Positions 31,222-39,277 of a stretch of 43,728 nt of DNA are shown piece after piece. The position numbers and the translations under genes were made by a program. This DNA is from a virus. The DNA is taken from IMG/VR virus record IMGVR_UViG_3300017917_000276, positions 1-43,728 of that record; one strand, written 5' to 3'. The notes under the pieces were generated by a model, which saw only the letters and a list, made by a program, of their open reading frames with translations, searched no databases and was not told where the DNA came from. Positions within the stretch are counted from its first letter, which is position 1. Each line of letters begins with the position of its first letter.

Positions 31222-33495
31222 ATGACTAATTCACCCGAAATCGAAAGCATCATTGAACAAGCAATTGTTTACGCTAAAGAACGCAGACACCAGTACTGTA
31301 CAGTAGAACACTTACTGTTGGCATTGATTACGCATACTCCATTCAAGAAATGTCTGGATAGCTTTGGCGCAGATGCTGACATGTTGATTCAGGAGGTTAG
31401 CGCATATTTGGATAGCTTACATGCTATTGAAATTAAAAATGTAACTGCCGATGAAGTTCAACCTCGCAAGACAAATAGCCTTGAGCGTACAATGAACCGT
31501 AGCATCACTCAGGTGTTGTTTACTGGTCGCCGTCAAGTTACAACGATTGATTTGTATCTAAGTATTGCCGCTGAAGGTAACAGTCACGCACATTACTTCT
31601 TGTTGAAGTACGGTGTCAATAAACAAGAATTTGTCACACATTGGCAAAAAACTTACAAGGGTGCTGAGTACACTGCTAAACTCACAGAGGGTCAAGCAGA
31701 TGAAATCTTGGAAGAATACACGACCAATCTAAGTGACCTTGCACGACAAAATAAACTTGAGCCACTAATCGGTCGTGCAAAAGAACTTGACGAAATCGTT
31801 AACGTTCTTGCTAAACGGTTCAAGGCAAACGTACTTATGGTCGGTGATGCTGGTGTTGGTAAGACAGCTATCGCAGAAGGTCTTGCTAGTATGATTGCTT
31901 TGGGTGATTGTCCTGAGTTCTTACTAAACCATGAAGTATATAGTCTTGAAGTTGGCGCATTGCTTGCTGGTAGTAAGTATCGCGGTGACTTTGAAGAAAA
32001 AGTCAAAGCTGTACTTGAGGCACTTAATACTAAGAAGAAAGCAATTCTGTTCATTGACGAAGCACACACTATGAGTGGTAGCGGTAACGGCAACGGTGGC
32101 AGTGTTGATTTTGCAAACATGATTAAGCCTGCAATTACTAAAGGCACATTGAAAGTTATTGCATCAACGACTTGGGAAGAATTCTACGAGTCCTTTGAAA
32201 AGGATCGTGCGTTGATGCGTAGATTCTATCGTGTGGGTATTGATGAACCCAATAAAGAAACTACTATTCGTATTCTTACAGGTCTATCGCAACGACTAAG
32301 TGATTTCCACAATGTAATGATTAGTGAGGAAGCGATTACCTCAGCAGTTGAAAGCGCAGAACGCTATATTCACGACCGTAAGAATCCCGACAAGAGTATC
32401 GACCTACTTGATGCGGCTTGTGCTAAACAACGTGTCCTTGGTAACAAAGGTGCTGTGATAAGCAAAGATTTAATTTATGACCAAGTAGAAAGATTCACAG
32501 GAGTGCCCGCTGACAAACTACAAGGTGATAATATGGATCGTATTCAAACTCTTGAGGTTAATGTCAAGGGTAAGCTATATGGTCAAGATGAAACAGTTGA
32601 TAAGGTTCTTGAGCGTGTCTATGTCAGTTTTGCTGGCATCGGTAACGAAAACAAACCTACAGCAAGTTTCTTGTTCTTAGGCCCAACAGGTACAGGTAAA
32701 ACAGAATTGGCTAAGTTGTTGAGTAAGAACCTTGACATGCCACTGCTTAAGTATGATATGTCAGAATACAGTGAAAAGCATTCTGTCAGTAGCTTGATCG
32801 GCCCGCCCCCTGGTTACGTTGGCTTCAATGACAGTCAAGTTAGTGGCGGCCGTTTGATTAACGACTTAAGTAAGAATCCTCATTCGATATTACTGTTTGA
32901 CGAAGTTGAAAAAGCACATCCTGATATTTTCAACATCTTTCTACAAATGCTTGATGAAGGTCGCATTACAGGAAGTAATGGTAAAGAAGTCAATTGTAAG
33001 AACACTATTATCATCATGACCAGTAACTTGGGTAGTAGTGATAGCGAACGTAATAATATTGGTTTTGGTAGCCAAGAAAAGACAGGTGAAGATGACAAAG
33101 CTCTAAAAGAATTCTTTAAGCCTGAGTTCCGTAATCGTTTGGATCTTGTCTGTAAGTTCAACAAACTTGACATGCTTGCGATTAAGAAGATTGTTATTAA
33201 GTTCAGTGAACAATTGAAAGAAACATTGTTGGATAAACACAACATTACACTTAACTTGACAGAGCCTGTTATTGAGCATTTAGCAGAAAAGGGCTATGAT
33301 AAAAAGATGGGTGCTAGACCTCTAGCACGTAAGATTGATGAATTGATTCGTGTGCCACTATCTAAGAAAATTCTGTTCGAACGTATCAAAAACGCAACTG
33401 TTACGGCAGTTATGAATGGCGATGATATTGATTATACCGTTGCTCATAAAGCAACAGCAAGAGTAGGCGAAGATGGGATTATTGAAATCGATTGA
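31222..33495 (+). CDS. clpA: ClpA-like AAA+ unfoldase with ClpP-docking loop
   Basis: The 757-residue product has the full ClpA plan. An N-terminal double Clp repeat comes first (about 1-145), then AAA-1 with GDAGVGKT (208-215), FIDE (277-280) and pore loop KYRG (252-255). AAA-2 has GPTGTGKT (487-494), LLFDE (557-561) and pore loop GYVG (531-534), followed by the PEFRNRLD arginine region and a C-terminal small domain. I613-G-F615 sits where E. coli ClpA has its IGL ClpP-docking loop, so it may feed host ClpP. There is no ClpB-type middle coiled coil. No phage clpP is visible. It overlaps the next gene by 23 nt. Confidence 0.93.
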   Translation: MTNSPEIESIIEQAIVYAKERRHQYCTVEHLLLALITHTPFKKCLDSFGADADMLIQEVSAYLDSLHAIEIKNVTADEVQPRKTNSLERTMNRSITQVLFTGRRQVTTIDLYLSIAAEGNSHAHYFLLKYGVNKQEFVTHWQKTYKGAEYTAKLTEGQADEILEEYTTNLSDLARQNKLEPLIGRAKELDEIVNVLAKRFKANVLMVGDAGVGKTAIAEGLASMIALGDCPEFLLNHEVYSLEVGALLAGSKYRGDFEEKVKAVLEALNTKKKAILFIDEAHTMSGSGNGNGGSVDFANMIKPAITKGTLKVIASTTWEEFYESFEKDRALMRRFYRVGIDEPNKETTIRILTGLSQRLSDFHNVMISEEAITSAVESAERYIHDRKNPDKSIDLLDAACAKQRVLGNKGAVISKDLIYDQVERFTGVPADKLQGDNMDRIQTLEVNVKGKLYGQDETVDKVLERVYVSFAGIGNENKPTASFLFLGPTGTGKTELAKLLSKNLDMPLLKYDMSEYSEKHSVSSLIGPPPGYVGFNDSQVSGGRLINDLSKNPHSILLFDEVEKAHPDIFNIFLQMLDEGRITGSNGKEVNCKNTIIIMTSNLGSSDSERNNIGFGSQEKTGEDDKALKEFFKPEFRNRLDLVCKFNKLDMLAIKKIVIKFSEQLKETLLDKHNITLNLTEPVIEHLAEKGYDKKMGARPLARKIDELIRVPLSKKILFERIKNATVTAVMNGDDIDYTVAHKATARVGEDGIIEID

Positions 33496-34189
33496 TAATG
33501 TTCCTGGTATCGATTACTACGATTATCGGGACAGTGATTATTACAACAAGTATGTTTATCGTGCTAGATTTTCAATCGTAGGCGTTAGATATACATGGTA
33601 TGCAAAGACTCCCGACGAGTTCGTAGAAAGATTGAATAATAAAGGATTTTATTCACTAAGCGCAAAAGATAAAATAAATGTCATAAATGCTTTACCGCAA
33701 TTGACTGCGTTTATTGATTGGAAGATGAAAGTCAAAAAATTAAAAAATCATACAATTCGAATTGAACACAACTCTATTGCTGTTTTTAGTAATGATTTGT
33801 CTTTCCTACAAACTATAGAAAACGAGATTCCGGGAATTGCAGTTGATTACACAGAAGCACAAAAGTCAGCATATGTTGGTATAAAACACTTTGTTAATAA
33901 ACCTAAGCATAATTACAGAGTTTATTTAAAGTCTAAGCGAATAGAACATGAAACCGCAAAACAACTTAAAGATTCTATTACAAGGACTAAAGGATTGTAT
34001 CCTAGTTCGGCACTAAAATTCTGGGTTAATAACGCATCAATTAATCAAAATAACTGGCGATATCGTTGGTCAAGTGCAAGTCATTTTATTGATTATGACG
34101 ATGAATCCACATTGAGCTATCTAGCGTTACTACACGGGGATTTACTAGGAAAACGCTACAAATTAGAAAAGCGCCCAGATACTGAATAA
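33473..34189 (+). CDS. Hypothetical protein overlapping clpA
   Basis: This 238-residue protein starts inside the clpA end (23-nt overlap) at MGLLKSIDNVPGIDYYDYRD. It contains YVYRARFSIVGVRYTWYAKTPDEFVERLN, ALPQLTAFIDWKMK, HTIRIEHNSIAVFSNDLSFLQTI and WVNNASINQNNWRYRWSSASHFIDYDDESTLSYL. Its Tyr/Trp/Arg-rich character suggests nucleic-acid or protein contact. I do not recognise a family with known function. The overlap implies translational coupling to clpA. No in-frame ATG lies near the N-terminus after the overlap, supporting the chosen start. Confidence 0.72.
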   Translation: MGLLKSIDNVPGIDYYDYRDSDYYNKYVYRARFSIVGVRYTWYAKTPDEFVERLNNKGFYSLSAKDKINVINALPQLTAFIDWKMKVKKLKNHTIRIEHNSIAVFSNDLSFLQTIENEIPGIAVDYTEAQKSAYVGIKHFVNKPKHNYRVYLKSKRIEHETAKQLKDSITRTKGLYPSSALKFWVNNASINQNNWRYRWSSASHFIDYDDESTLSYLALLHGDLLGKRYKLEKRPDTE

Positions 34190-34192
34190 AAT

Positions 34193-34222
34193 GATAAATA
34201 CTCTATTACTATAGGGTATTTA
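34193..34222 (+). promoter_or_regulatory. Late promoter GATAAATAC inside a ribosome-site-masking hairpin
   Basis: TAAATACTC (34195-34203) pairs with GGGTATTTA (34214-34222) over 9 bp with one G-U pair and a 10-nt loop. The ribosome site AGGG (34213-34216) for the ATG at 34225 is in the right arm. The late motif is 34193-34201, and RNA started near 34206 would lack the left arm. Confidence 0.65.
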
Positions 34223-34224
34223 CC

Positions 34225-34392
34225 ATGGCAAAGATTATAGAGGACGTTCTAGTCGTAAAATTCAGCAGAATCGTTAAAAATGGCGATTCTGATCCCGCAC
34301 CTGCATTAACAGCAGAAGCAGCAAAAGCGTTAGAGCAAGTAGCACAAGAACTAGCAGGTGAAGGTGTTGTTGTTGAAGTGGAAATGGCATAA
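34225..34392 (+). CDS. Small conserved protein (55 aa)
   Basis: The short frame reads MAKIIEDVLVVKFSRIVKNG, then a DSDPAPALTAEAAKALEQVAQEL helix and an acidic VVVEVEMA end. I recognise the KIIEDVLVVKFS opening from small proteins of aquatic T4-like phages. It is preceded by a clear late promoter and AGGG ribosome site, and its stop overlaps the next ATG by 1 nt (TAATG), so it is very likely real and coupled. The role is unknown. Co-expression with the next virion-like gene suggests a structural or assembly function. Confidence 0.8.
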   Translation: MAKIIEDVLVVKFSRIVKNGDSDPAPALTAEAAKALEQVAQELAGEGVVVEVEMA

Positions 34393-34781
34393 TGAGTCAA
34401 ACAACTACATTAATCTTACTTCCACAGACAACATGGCAAGGTAACGTATCTAACGTTGCTGTATATGATGTTGTTGGAGAGAAAAGACAGGCAGCTAGTT
34501 ACTATGTAGGTAGCAAAGACCTACAAACTGTTAACATCAACTTAGCAGGAGTAACTGGTAACATTATTATTCAAGCAACATTAGCTACATTGCCTGAAGA
34601 TAGAGATTGGTTCAATGTCTATACATTAGAAGCAAATGCCGGAGCACCAGCTAACTCTGAAGGTAATGTAAACGCATTCATAAATGAAGCAGTCAACGTT
34701 GAGGGCAACTTTGTTTGGATGAGAGCAAAAGTGCAAGATTTTGCAGGCGGTATCGTACAGTTCGTTAAATTGAGTTATTAA
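34392..34781 (+). CDS. Beta-rich probable virion protein
   Basis: This 129-residue protein is beta-rich, with TTLILLPQTTWQGNVSNVAVYDVVGEKRQAASYYVG, VNINLAGVTGNIIIQATLATLPEDRDWFNVYTLE and GNFVWMRAKVQDFAGGIVQFVKLSY. The latter parts resemble a jelly-roll or carbohydrate-binding-like strand pattern found in structural proteins of aquatic T4-like phages. It is coupled to the 55-aa gene by a 1-nt overlap and followed after 1 nt by the nucleotidyltransferase-like gene. A capsid or tail decoration role is inferred only from composition and late expression. Confidence 0.7.
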   Translation: MSQTTTLILLPQTTWQGNVSNVAVYDVVGEKRQAASYYVGSKDLQTVNINLAGVTGNIIIQATLATLPEDRDWFNVYTLEANAGAPANSEGNVNAFINEAVNVEGNFVWMRAKVQDFAGGIVQFVKLSY

Positions 34782-34782
34782 T

Positions 34783-35616
34783 ATGTCTATGATTGTTATT
34801 ATGCCGGGGGGTTTTCACCCATTTCATGCAGGTCATTATAGCTTATATAATGATGCTAAAAAAGCATTTCCTGGTGCTGACTTGTACGTTGCTGCAACAA
34901 ATGATATGAGTGAAAGACCTTTCCCCTTCGCACTGAAAGAGAAATTAGCAAAACTTGCAGGTGTTGAACCGGGTCATTTCATTCAAGTTAAGAGTCCATT
35001 CAAAGCAGAAGAAATTACAAAGAATTATGATCCGAATAAAGATGTACTAGTCTTTGTCCGCAGCGAAAAGGATCGTAATGAACAACCAAAGCCCGGCGGT
35101 ACAAAGAAAGATGGTAGTCCTGCATACTTTCAACAATGGACAGGAAAGAATTTACAACCATTTAGTAAACATGCTTATATGGCATATTTGCCTACAGTTG
35201 AGTTTGGTCCTGGAATCACAAGCGCAACACAAATTCGCAAAGCATGGCCTACATTGAATGACAAGCGCAAGACAGCACTTGTTATGAGTTTATATCCTGC
35301 GGCACAGAAGAATCCTAAACTAGCACAAAATGTCGTACAGATGTTTGACCAAGTTATGGGAGGACAAGTGCAAGAAGGATTTGGTCCTGGTTATCCTGAG
35401 ACTTATGAACAAGAGAACAAGCCCTTTCAACATAAAGGTCAATACAGAATCACTGACATAACAAGTGAAGATGTTAACGAAGAACATGTTTATCGTGGTA
35501 ATGCACCTGGTGAAGCTGTCAGGGCATTCAAGCCAAAACGTGTACCTAGTCAAATTGAACTTAATCGCAAAAAGGGTATTTTGCCTGAGAGTATAGACTA
35601 CTTAGACGAGATATAA
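34783..35616 (+). CDS. Adenylyl/cytidylyltransferase-like protein
   Basis: This 277-residue protein has the HxGH nucleotidyltransferase core. GGFHPFHAGHYSLYNDAKKAFPGADLYVAATND carries H15-A-G-H18, and GPGITSATQIRKAWP corresponds to the ISSTxIR nucleotide-binding motif. These families join a nucleotide to NMN, phosphopantetheine or a sugar/alcohol phosphate. NMN adenylyltransferase (NAD salvage) is the closest role but is not proven. The last 75 residues are a charged tail ending ILPESIDYLDEI. It lies in a late gene cluster rather than with metabolic genes, which is odd and could mean packaging into virions. Confidence 0.75.
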   Translation: MSMIVIMPGGFHPFHAGHYSLYNDAKKAFPGADLYVAATNDMSERPFPFALKEKLAKLAGVEPGHFIQVKSPFKAEEITKNYDPNKDVLVFVRSEKDRNEQPKPGGTKKDGSPAYFQQWTGKNLQPFSKHAYMAYLPTVEFGPGITSATQIRKAWPTLNDKRKTALVMSLYPAAQKNPKLAQNVVQMFDQVMGGQVQEGFGPGYPETYEQENKPFQHKGQYRITDITSEDVNEEHVYRGNAPGEAVRAFKPKRVPSQIELNRKKGILPESIDYLDEI

Positions 35617-35641
35617 AATTTTTCAAGACCCCTGTTGTTGT

Positions 35642-35649
35642 GTAAATAT
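35642..35649 (+). promoter_or_regulatory. Late-promoter-like motif GTAAATAT
   Basis: The motif lies 24 nt before the ribosome-start region of the ATG at 35673. Predicted RNA start near 35654 gives a 19-nt leader with AGAGGAA. CTTA (35651-35654) and TAAG (35661-35664) could form a small stem beside the ribosome site. Confidence 0.5.
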
Positions 35650-35672
35650 TCTTATCTTATTAAGAGGAATTT

Positions 35673-36587
35673 ATGGCAACAAAGAAAAAAGCGTCAGCTA
35701 CACAAGAAGCGGCACAACAAGTAGCTGCACAAGCAGTTCCTGAAACTGCAACAGTTCAAGCTCCAGCAGCACCTGAACAACCACAACAAGGTCAAGTACA
35801 AGTCAACGTTGACTATCTACGTACTACCCGAGTACACATCGCAATGCCATGCTATGGTGGTATGCTAACTGAATCTACATTCATGTCTTTTATCAAGTGG
35901 GCAAACACCGCCCGTCAACTTGGTATTGACTGGACATTGGAAACAATGGTTAATGAGTCATTGATTAGCCGAGCACGTAATACATTAACTGCTAAGTTCT
36001 TGGACATGCCTGATGCTACTCACTTGTTCTTTGTTGACGCAGACATTGGTTGGGAACCATGGCACTTGTTAGTTCTATTGAACCGTGACGTAGATGTTAT
36101 TGGTGGTCTATACCCAATGAAGACTATGCCAATCAAGTGGGTTGTTAACGGATTCGAAGGTGCTGAACAAGGTCCTGACGGTCTACAAGAAGTATCTAAA
36201 GCAGGTACAGGTTTCTTGTTAATGAAGAAGCACGTATTTGAAAAGATGAAGTCTCACCCTGCTGTTAAGCAGTATAAGAACGATATCGGTTTAGATCCCA
36301 AGTTCGACCAACACTTAAAGACATACTTTGATACAGCAGTTCGTCAGAATCGTTACTATTCAGAAGACTGGACTTTCTGCGAAAACTGGCGTGACTTAGG
36401 TGGTAAGATTTGGGTTGATACACGTGTTCTATTACGTCACAGTGGTAGCTATGTGTTCTGTATGGAAAATCAACAACATCTATTGAACACAATTGGTCCT
36501 ATGTATGAGCAGGAGCAGAAGGCAAAACAACAAGCACAGCAAGTTGTACCAGACGCTAACGGAAACGTTACATTAAAAATCTCTTAA
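35673..36587 (+). CDS. GT-A-type glycosyltransferase-like protein
   Basis: This 304-residue protein has an Ala/Gln/Pro-rich disordered N-terminus (1-45). A Rossmann-like domain follows, with TRVHIAMPCYGGMLTESTF, ETMVNESLISRARNTLTAKFLDM, and THLFFVDADIGWEP carrying a D122-x-D124 metal motif. GTGFLLMKKHVFEKM and a YSEDWTFCENWRDLGGKIWVDTRV acceptor/catalytic region come next. This matches GT-A glycosyltransferases often encoded by aquatic T4-like phages. The acceptor could be DNA, capsid or fibre, and sequence does not tell. A terminator follows directly. Confidence 0.8.
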   Translation: MATKKKASATQEAAQQVAAQAVPETATVQAPAAPEQPQQGQVQVNVDYLRTTRVHIAMPCYGGMLTESTFMSFIKWANTARQLGIDWTLETMVNESLISRARNTLTAKFLDMPDATHLFFVDADIGWEPWHLLVLLNRDVDVIGGLYPMKTMPIKWVVNGFEGAEQGPDGLQEVSKAGTGFLLMKKHVFEKMKSHPAVKQYKNDIGLDPKFDQHLKTYFDTAVRQNRYYSEDWTFCENWRDLGGKIWVDTRVLLRHSGSYVFCMENQQHLLNTIGPMYEQEQKAKQQAQQVVPDANGNVTLKIS

Positions 36588-36611
36588 AAAGGCCCCGAAA
36601 GGGGCTTTTTT
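36586..36611 (+). terminator. Rho-independent terminator with GAAA loop
   Basis: AAAAAGGCCCC pairs with GGGGCTTTTTT around a GAAA tetraloop and continues into T's. It ends the transcript that includes the glycosyltransferase-like gene. Confidence 0.9.
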
Positions 36612-36620
36612 GTGGGTGTA

Positions 36621-36629
36621 GCTAAATAC
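36621..36629 (+). promoter_or_regulatory. Late promoter GCTAAATAC
   Basis: The motif sits right after the terminator and 27 nt before the ATG at 36648. Predicted RNA start near 36634 leaves AAAGGAGA as an almost complete ribosome site. Confidence 0.6.
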
Positions 36630-36647
36630 TACAAAGGAGATAAAATC

Positions 36648-36731
36648 ATGTCATGGTACAGACACAAACCTCCAAAATATCCCCCACTACCGAAAAAACC
36701 AACACCTAAAGACAATTCACCTATCAAGTAA
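36648..36731 (+). CDS. Tiny Pro/Lys-rich protein (27 aa)
   Basis: The frame encodes MSWYRHKPPKYPPLPKKP followed by a short TPKDNSPIK end. The AAAGGAGA ribosome site (36633-36640) has ideal spacing, and the gene has its own late promoter between a terminator and the next promoter. I therefore think it is translated despite its size. The aromatic start plus polyproline basic tail recalls small virion-associated peptides of aquatic T4-like phages. The function is unknown. Confidence 0.6.
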   Translation: MSWYRHKPPKYPPLPKKPTPKDNSPIK

Positions 36732-36750
36732 ATACTGATAAATACAGTAT
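36728..36750 (+). promoter_or_regulatory. Two overlapping late motifs, one in the loop of a start-codon hairpin
   Basis: GTAAATAC (36728-36735) and GATAAATAC (36737-36745) lie 9 bp apart. ATACTG (36732-36737) pairs with CAGTAT (36745-36750), placing ATAAATA in the loop and the first two bases of the ATG at 36749 in the stem. RNA from the second motif would start at the ATG. There is no ribosome site. Confidence 0.55.
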
Positions 36751-38278
36751 GAACTTAAAAGAACTTGATTCCTTCAAAATTTCCGACGCCATTAGTTTCC
36801 ACGACACACTGAATCCAAAGCTGTGGGCAGGCAATAAACTACGTCCAGAAGTTAAAAAACAATTAGAAGCAATCGCAGAAGATTTCCTACAAGAAATGGG
36901 AATCCATGATTTAGATGTTAGGGATATCACTATATCAGGTTCTAATGCAGCATATAGTTATACAGACCATAGTGACATAGACTTGCATATTCTAGTGAAT
37001 ATGAAAGATTTACCTAACACTGAAATATACAAAGAACTATTCAACGCTAAAAAGTCAATGTATAATGATTCACATGACATTACAATTCATGGTGTTCCTG
37101 TTGAAGTTTATGTAGAAGATGCCTCAGAACCCGCAGTAACATTAGGTGAATACAGTATAAAAAATGACAAGTGGTTGCGTGTTCCCACAAAGCGTAGGGC
37201 AAACTTTGATGAAAAGTCTACTAAGTTGAAATACGACAAACTATTAGACATTGTTCAAAGAGCATTAAAGTCCAAAGACTTGGGTAAGATTCAAAAAGTA
37301 TTGAAGAAAATCAAGCAATATAGACAAGCAGGATTAGACAAAGGTGGTGAGTTTGGTCCTGAAAACTTAGCATTCAAAGCATTGCGTAGTCAGGGTTGGA
37401 TCACAAAACTATACGAATTACGAGACAAATTACATAGTGAAGAATTGACTATTGAAACTATGTATCAGCAACCTGACAAACTAGACAAACCCACACCTAC
37501 AATGCACGATGTAATGAAGAAGCATAAAGTTACATTACATCATGTCATGGATCAATTATTGCAGGGTATCAAGGTAGAATCTGAGCATACTTCAGACGAA
37601 CAAACAGCTAGAGAAATAGCACTAGACCACTTAAATGAGAATCCTAACTATTATACAGAGTTAGCAAAAGTTGGGTTAGAAGAAAAGATTAATCCAGAAT
37701 TAGCACAAGCTGACTTCTATGCTGAAAAAGATGTAAATATTGAAGGCGTAGGTCCACTAAAGTTTATAGCAAAAAATCTATACACCACTCGTCCTCCACA
37801 ATTTAGAATTGATGTATTGAAACCAGACGGCGAAAATATAGGTTATTTTAGATTCGTAATCTTAGATTATGAACCTGAAACTAAGAAACCTAGATTTCAA
37901 ATATTTTCTAAATTCAAAGAAAAGAAAGATCCTTACATCATCGGTGGCAATGTCAGTGTGAGTAGAGCATATCAGAAAAAAGGTATTGCTAGTGCTGTTT
38001 ATCAGTGGGTCAGAAGCATGGGCAATGATATTAGACCTAGCCCTACACAGACTGATGCAGGAAAAGCCATGTGGCGTGGGTTTGAAAAGCATCAGACAGT
38101 TGAAGAATCAGCATCAGGATACATTCCTAGCTATGCTGAAAAAGACGATCCTCGTTTTAAAATGGCATTGACAGTAGATATCAAACCTGATACCATGATG
38201 AAAAACGCTAAAAAGTTAGGTAGCAAAATCAGTCGTGCTGGAATACCCCCAACACTCAAACCCTCAGGCAAATTCTGA
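36749..38278 (+). CDS. Nucleotidyltransferase-GNAT fusion, probable modular head cargo
   Basis: The 509-residue protein begins with a Pol-beta-type nucleotidyltransferase domain. ITISGSNAAYSYTDHSDIDLHILVN (near 60-85) gives the GS...DxD motif, and PVEVYVED supplies a third acidic residue. A helical basic region (about 150-235) and a recurrent phage module (VESEHTSDEQTAREIALDHLNENPNYYTEL, about 275-305) follow. A GNAT-like acetyltransferase domain comes next, with VSRAYQKKGIASAVYQWVRS near 405-425. The C-terminal module is SGYIPSYAEKDDPRFKMALTVDIKP. Such module mixing is typical of large proteins of aquatic T4-like phages. An effector carried in the head is my inference. The target is unknown. 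Confidence 0.78.
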   Translation: MNLKELDSFKISDAISFHDTLNPKLWAGNKLRPEVKKQLEAIAEDFLQEMGIHDLDVRDITISGSNAAYSYTDHSDIDLHILVNMKDLPNTEIYKELFNAKKSMYNDSHDITIHGVPVEVYVEDASEPAVTLGEYSIKNDKWLRVPTKRRANFDEKSTKLKYDKLLDIVQRALKSKDLGKIQKVLKKIKQYRQAGLDKGGEFGPENLAFKALRSQGWITKLYELRDKLHSEELTIETMYQQPDKLDKPTPTMHDVMKKHKVTLHHVMDQLLQGIKVESEHTSDEQTAREIALDHLNENPNYYTELAKVGLEEKINPELAQADFYAEKDVNIEGVGPLKFIAKNLYTTRPPQFRIDVLKPDGENIGYFRFVILDYEPETKKPRFQIFSKFKEKKDPYIIGGNVSVSRAYQKKGIASAVYQWVRSMGNDIRPSPTQTDAGKAMWRGFEKHQTVEESASGYIPSYAEKDDPRFKMALTVDIKPDTMMKNAKKLGSKISRAGIPPTLKPSGKF

Positions 38279-38292
38279 TTATATGGTATTTT

Positions 38293-38301
38293 GATAAATA
38301 C
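38293..38301 (+). promoter_or_regulatory. Late promoter GATAAATAC
   Basis: The motif lies 31 nt before the ATG at 38324, with predicted RNA start near 38306. A stem TAAATT (38306-38311) / AATTTA (38315-38320) with CGG loop would remain in the late RNA and hold the weak GGA ribosome site, unlike the other hairpins. Confidence 0.55.
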
Positions 38302-38323
38302 TATATAAATTCGGAATTTAGAT

Positions 38324-39277
38324 ATGAAAATCAATCAAATCATCAGTGAAACTACAACAGCGGGCGCAGTTGCCCCTGTATCTCAGAGTTTTGTCAAGAT
38401 GCAAACACGCAATCCTGTCGTAAGCAGCAAAAAGGGTAATAATCTGTTGACTGGAAAAGTGACTAACAAAAAGTACGCAAACAGCGTTAACGAAAGCAAA
38501 ATGAAAGACCTTGTAATGGATCTAAAGTCAGGTCCAGATGGTTTGACAGACGAAGAATTCAAAAAGAAATACGGCAAAACAAAACAAGAAATGCGTAAGG
38601 CTATGAAAGAAAAGCCTGAGCCAGTTCAGAAAGTTGAAGAAGCAAAACTTGAAGAAGATGATATCATTGTATTGCCCGGCGGAAAAAGTAAACGCAAGAC
38701 AGGTTTTGTTGCCAAAGGTCAAAGTCGTGTAGACCACGAAGTTGAAATGGCACGTAGCGATATATTAGCCACTATCAAAAACGCTAAAGCACTATACAAA
38801 CTATTACAACATAGATCCGAAGACGAAGGTCTTGAGGGTTGGGTACAAGAAAAATTAATCAAAGCTAATGATTATCTAAACGCAGTCAAAGAATACTACG
38901 ATGAAAAGATGATGCAGCAAGAAGGTCTAGGTAAAGACCTAAAGCGTTTAGCTACCGGTAAAGATGTAAAAAGTCGTGCCGGACAAGAAATAGCCAAAGC
39001 ACAGCAGGCTAGTATTACAGGTGATAACAAAACAGCACATAAACATTTCAAGCGGTACGATAAGTTAGATAAACTAGCAAACAAAGAGCAGGTTGACGAA
39101 AAAGCTGTAAGCAAAGCACAACAAAGATTCATGGGTATGGTTCATGCTGTTCAAAAAGGTGAAATGAAAGCTCCTAGCAAAGAAGTAAGTAAAGTAGCTA
39201 AAGGCATGAGTAAGAAAGCAGGACATGATTATGCTTCAACTAAGCACAAGGGTCTACCAGAGAAAGTTAAGAAATGA
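38324..39277 (+). CDS. Lys-rich internal-head-type protein
   Basis: This 317-residue basic protein starts MKINQIISETTT, with I-S-E at 7-9 fitting the capsid-targeting/prohead cleavage signal. Modules then follow: MKDLVMDLKSGPDGLTDEEFKKKYGKT (about 60-87), a helical ARSDILATIKNAKALYKLL region (about 143-195), and a C-terminal KAQQRFMGMVHAVQKGE ... SKKAGHDYASTKHKGLPEKVKK segment (about 263-317). The last is recurrent in phage head proteins as I know them. High Lys and helical content suit DNA condensation in the capsid. It overlaps the following 665-aa gene by ATGA. Confidence 0.75.
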   Translation: MKINQIISETTTAGAVAPVSQSFVKMQTRNPVVSSKKGNNLLTGKVTNKKYANSVNESKMKDLVMDLKSGPDGLTDEEFKKKYGKTKQEMRKAMKEKPEPVQKVEEAKLEEDDIIVLPGGKSKRKTGFVAKGQSRVDHEVEMARSDILATIKNAKALYKLLQHRSEDEGLEGWVQEKLIKANDYLNAVKEYYDEKMMQQEGLGKDLKRLATGKDVKSRAGQEIAKAQQASITGDNKTAHKHFKRYDKLDKLANKEQVDEKAVSKAQQRFMGMVHAVQKGEMKAPSKEVSKVAKGMSKKAGHDYASTKHKGLPEKVKK

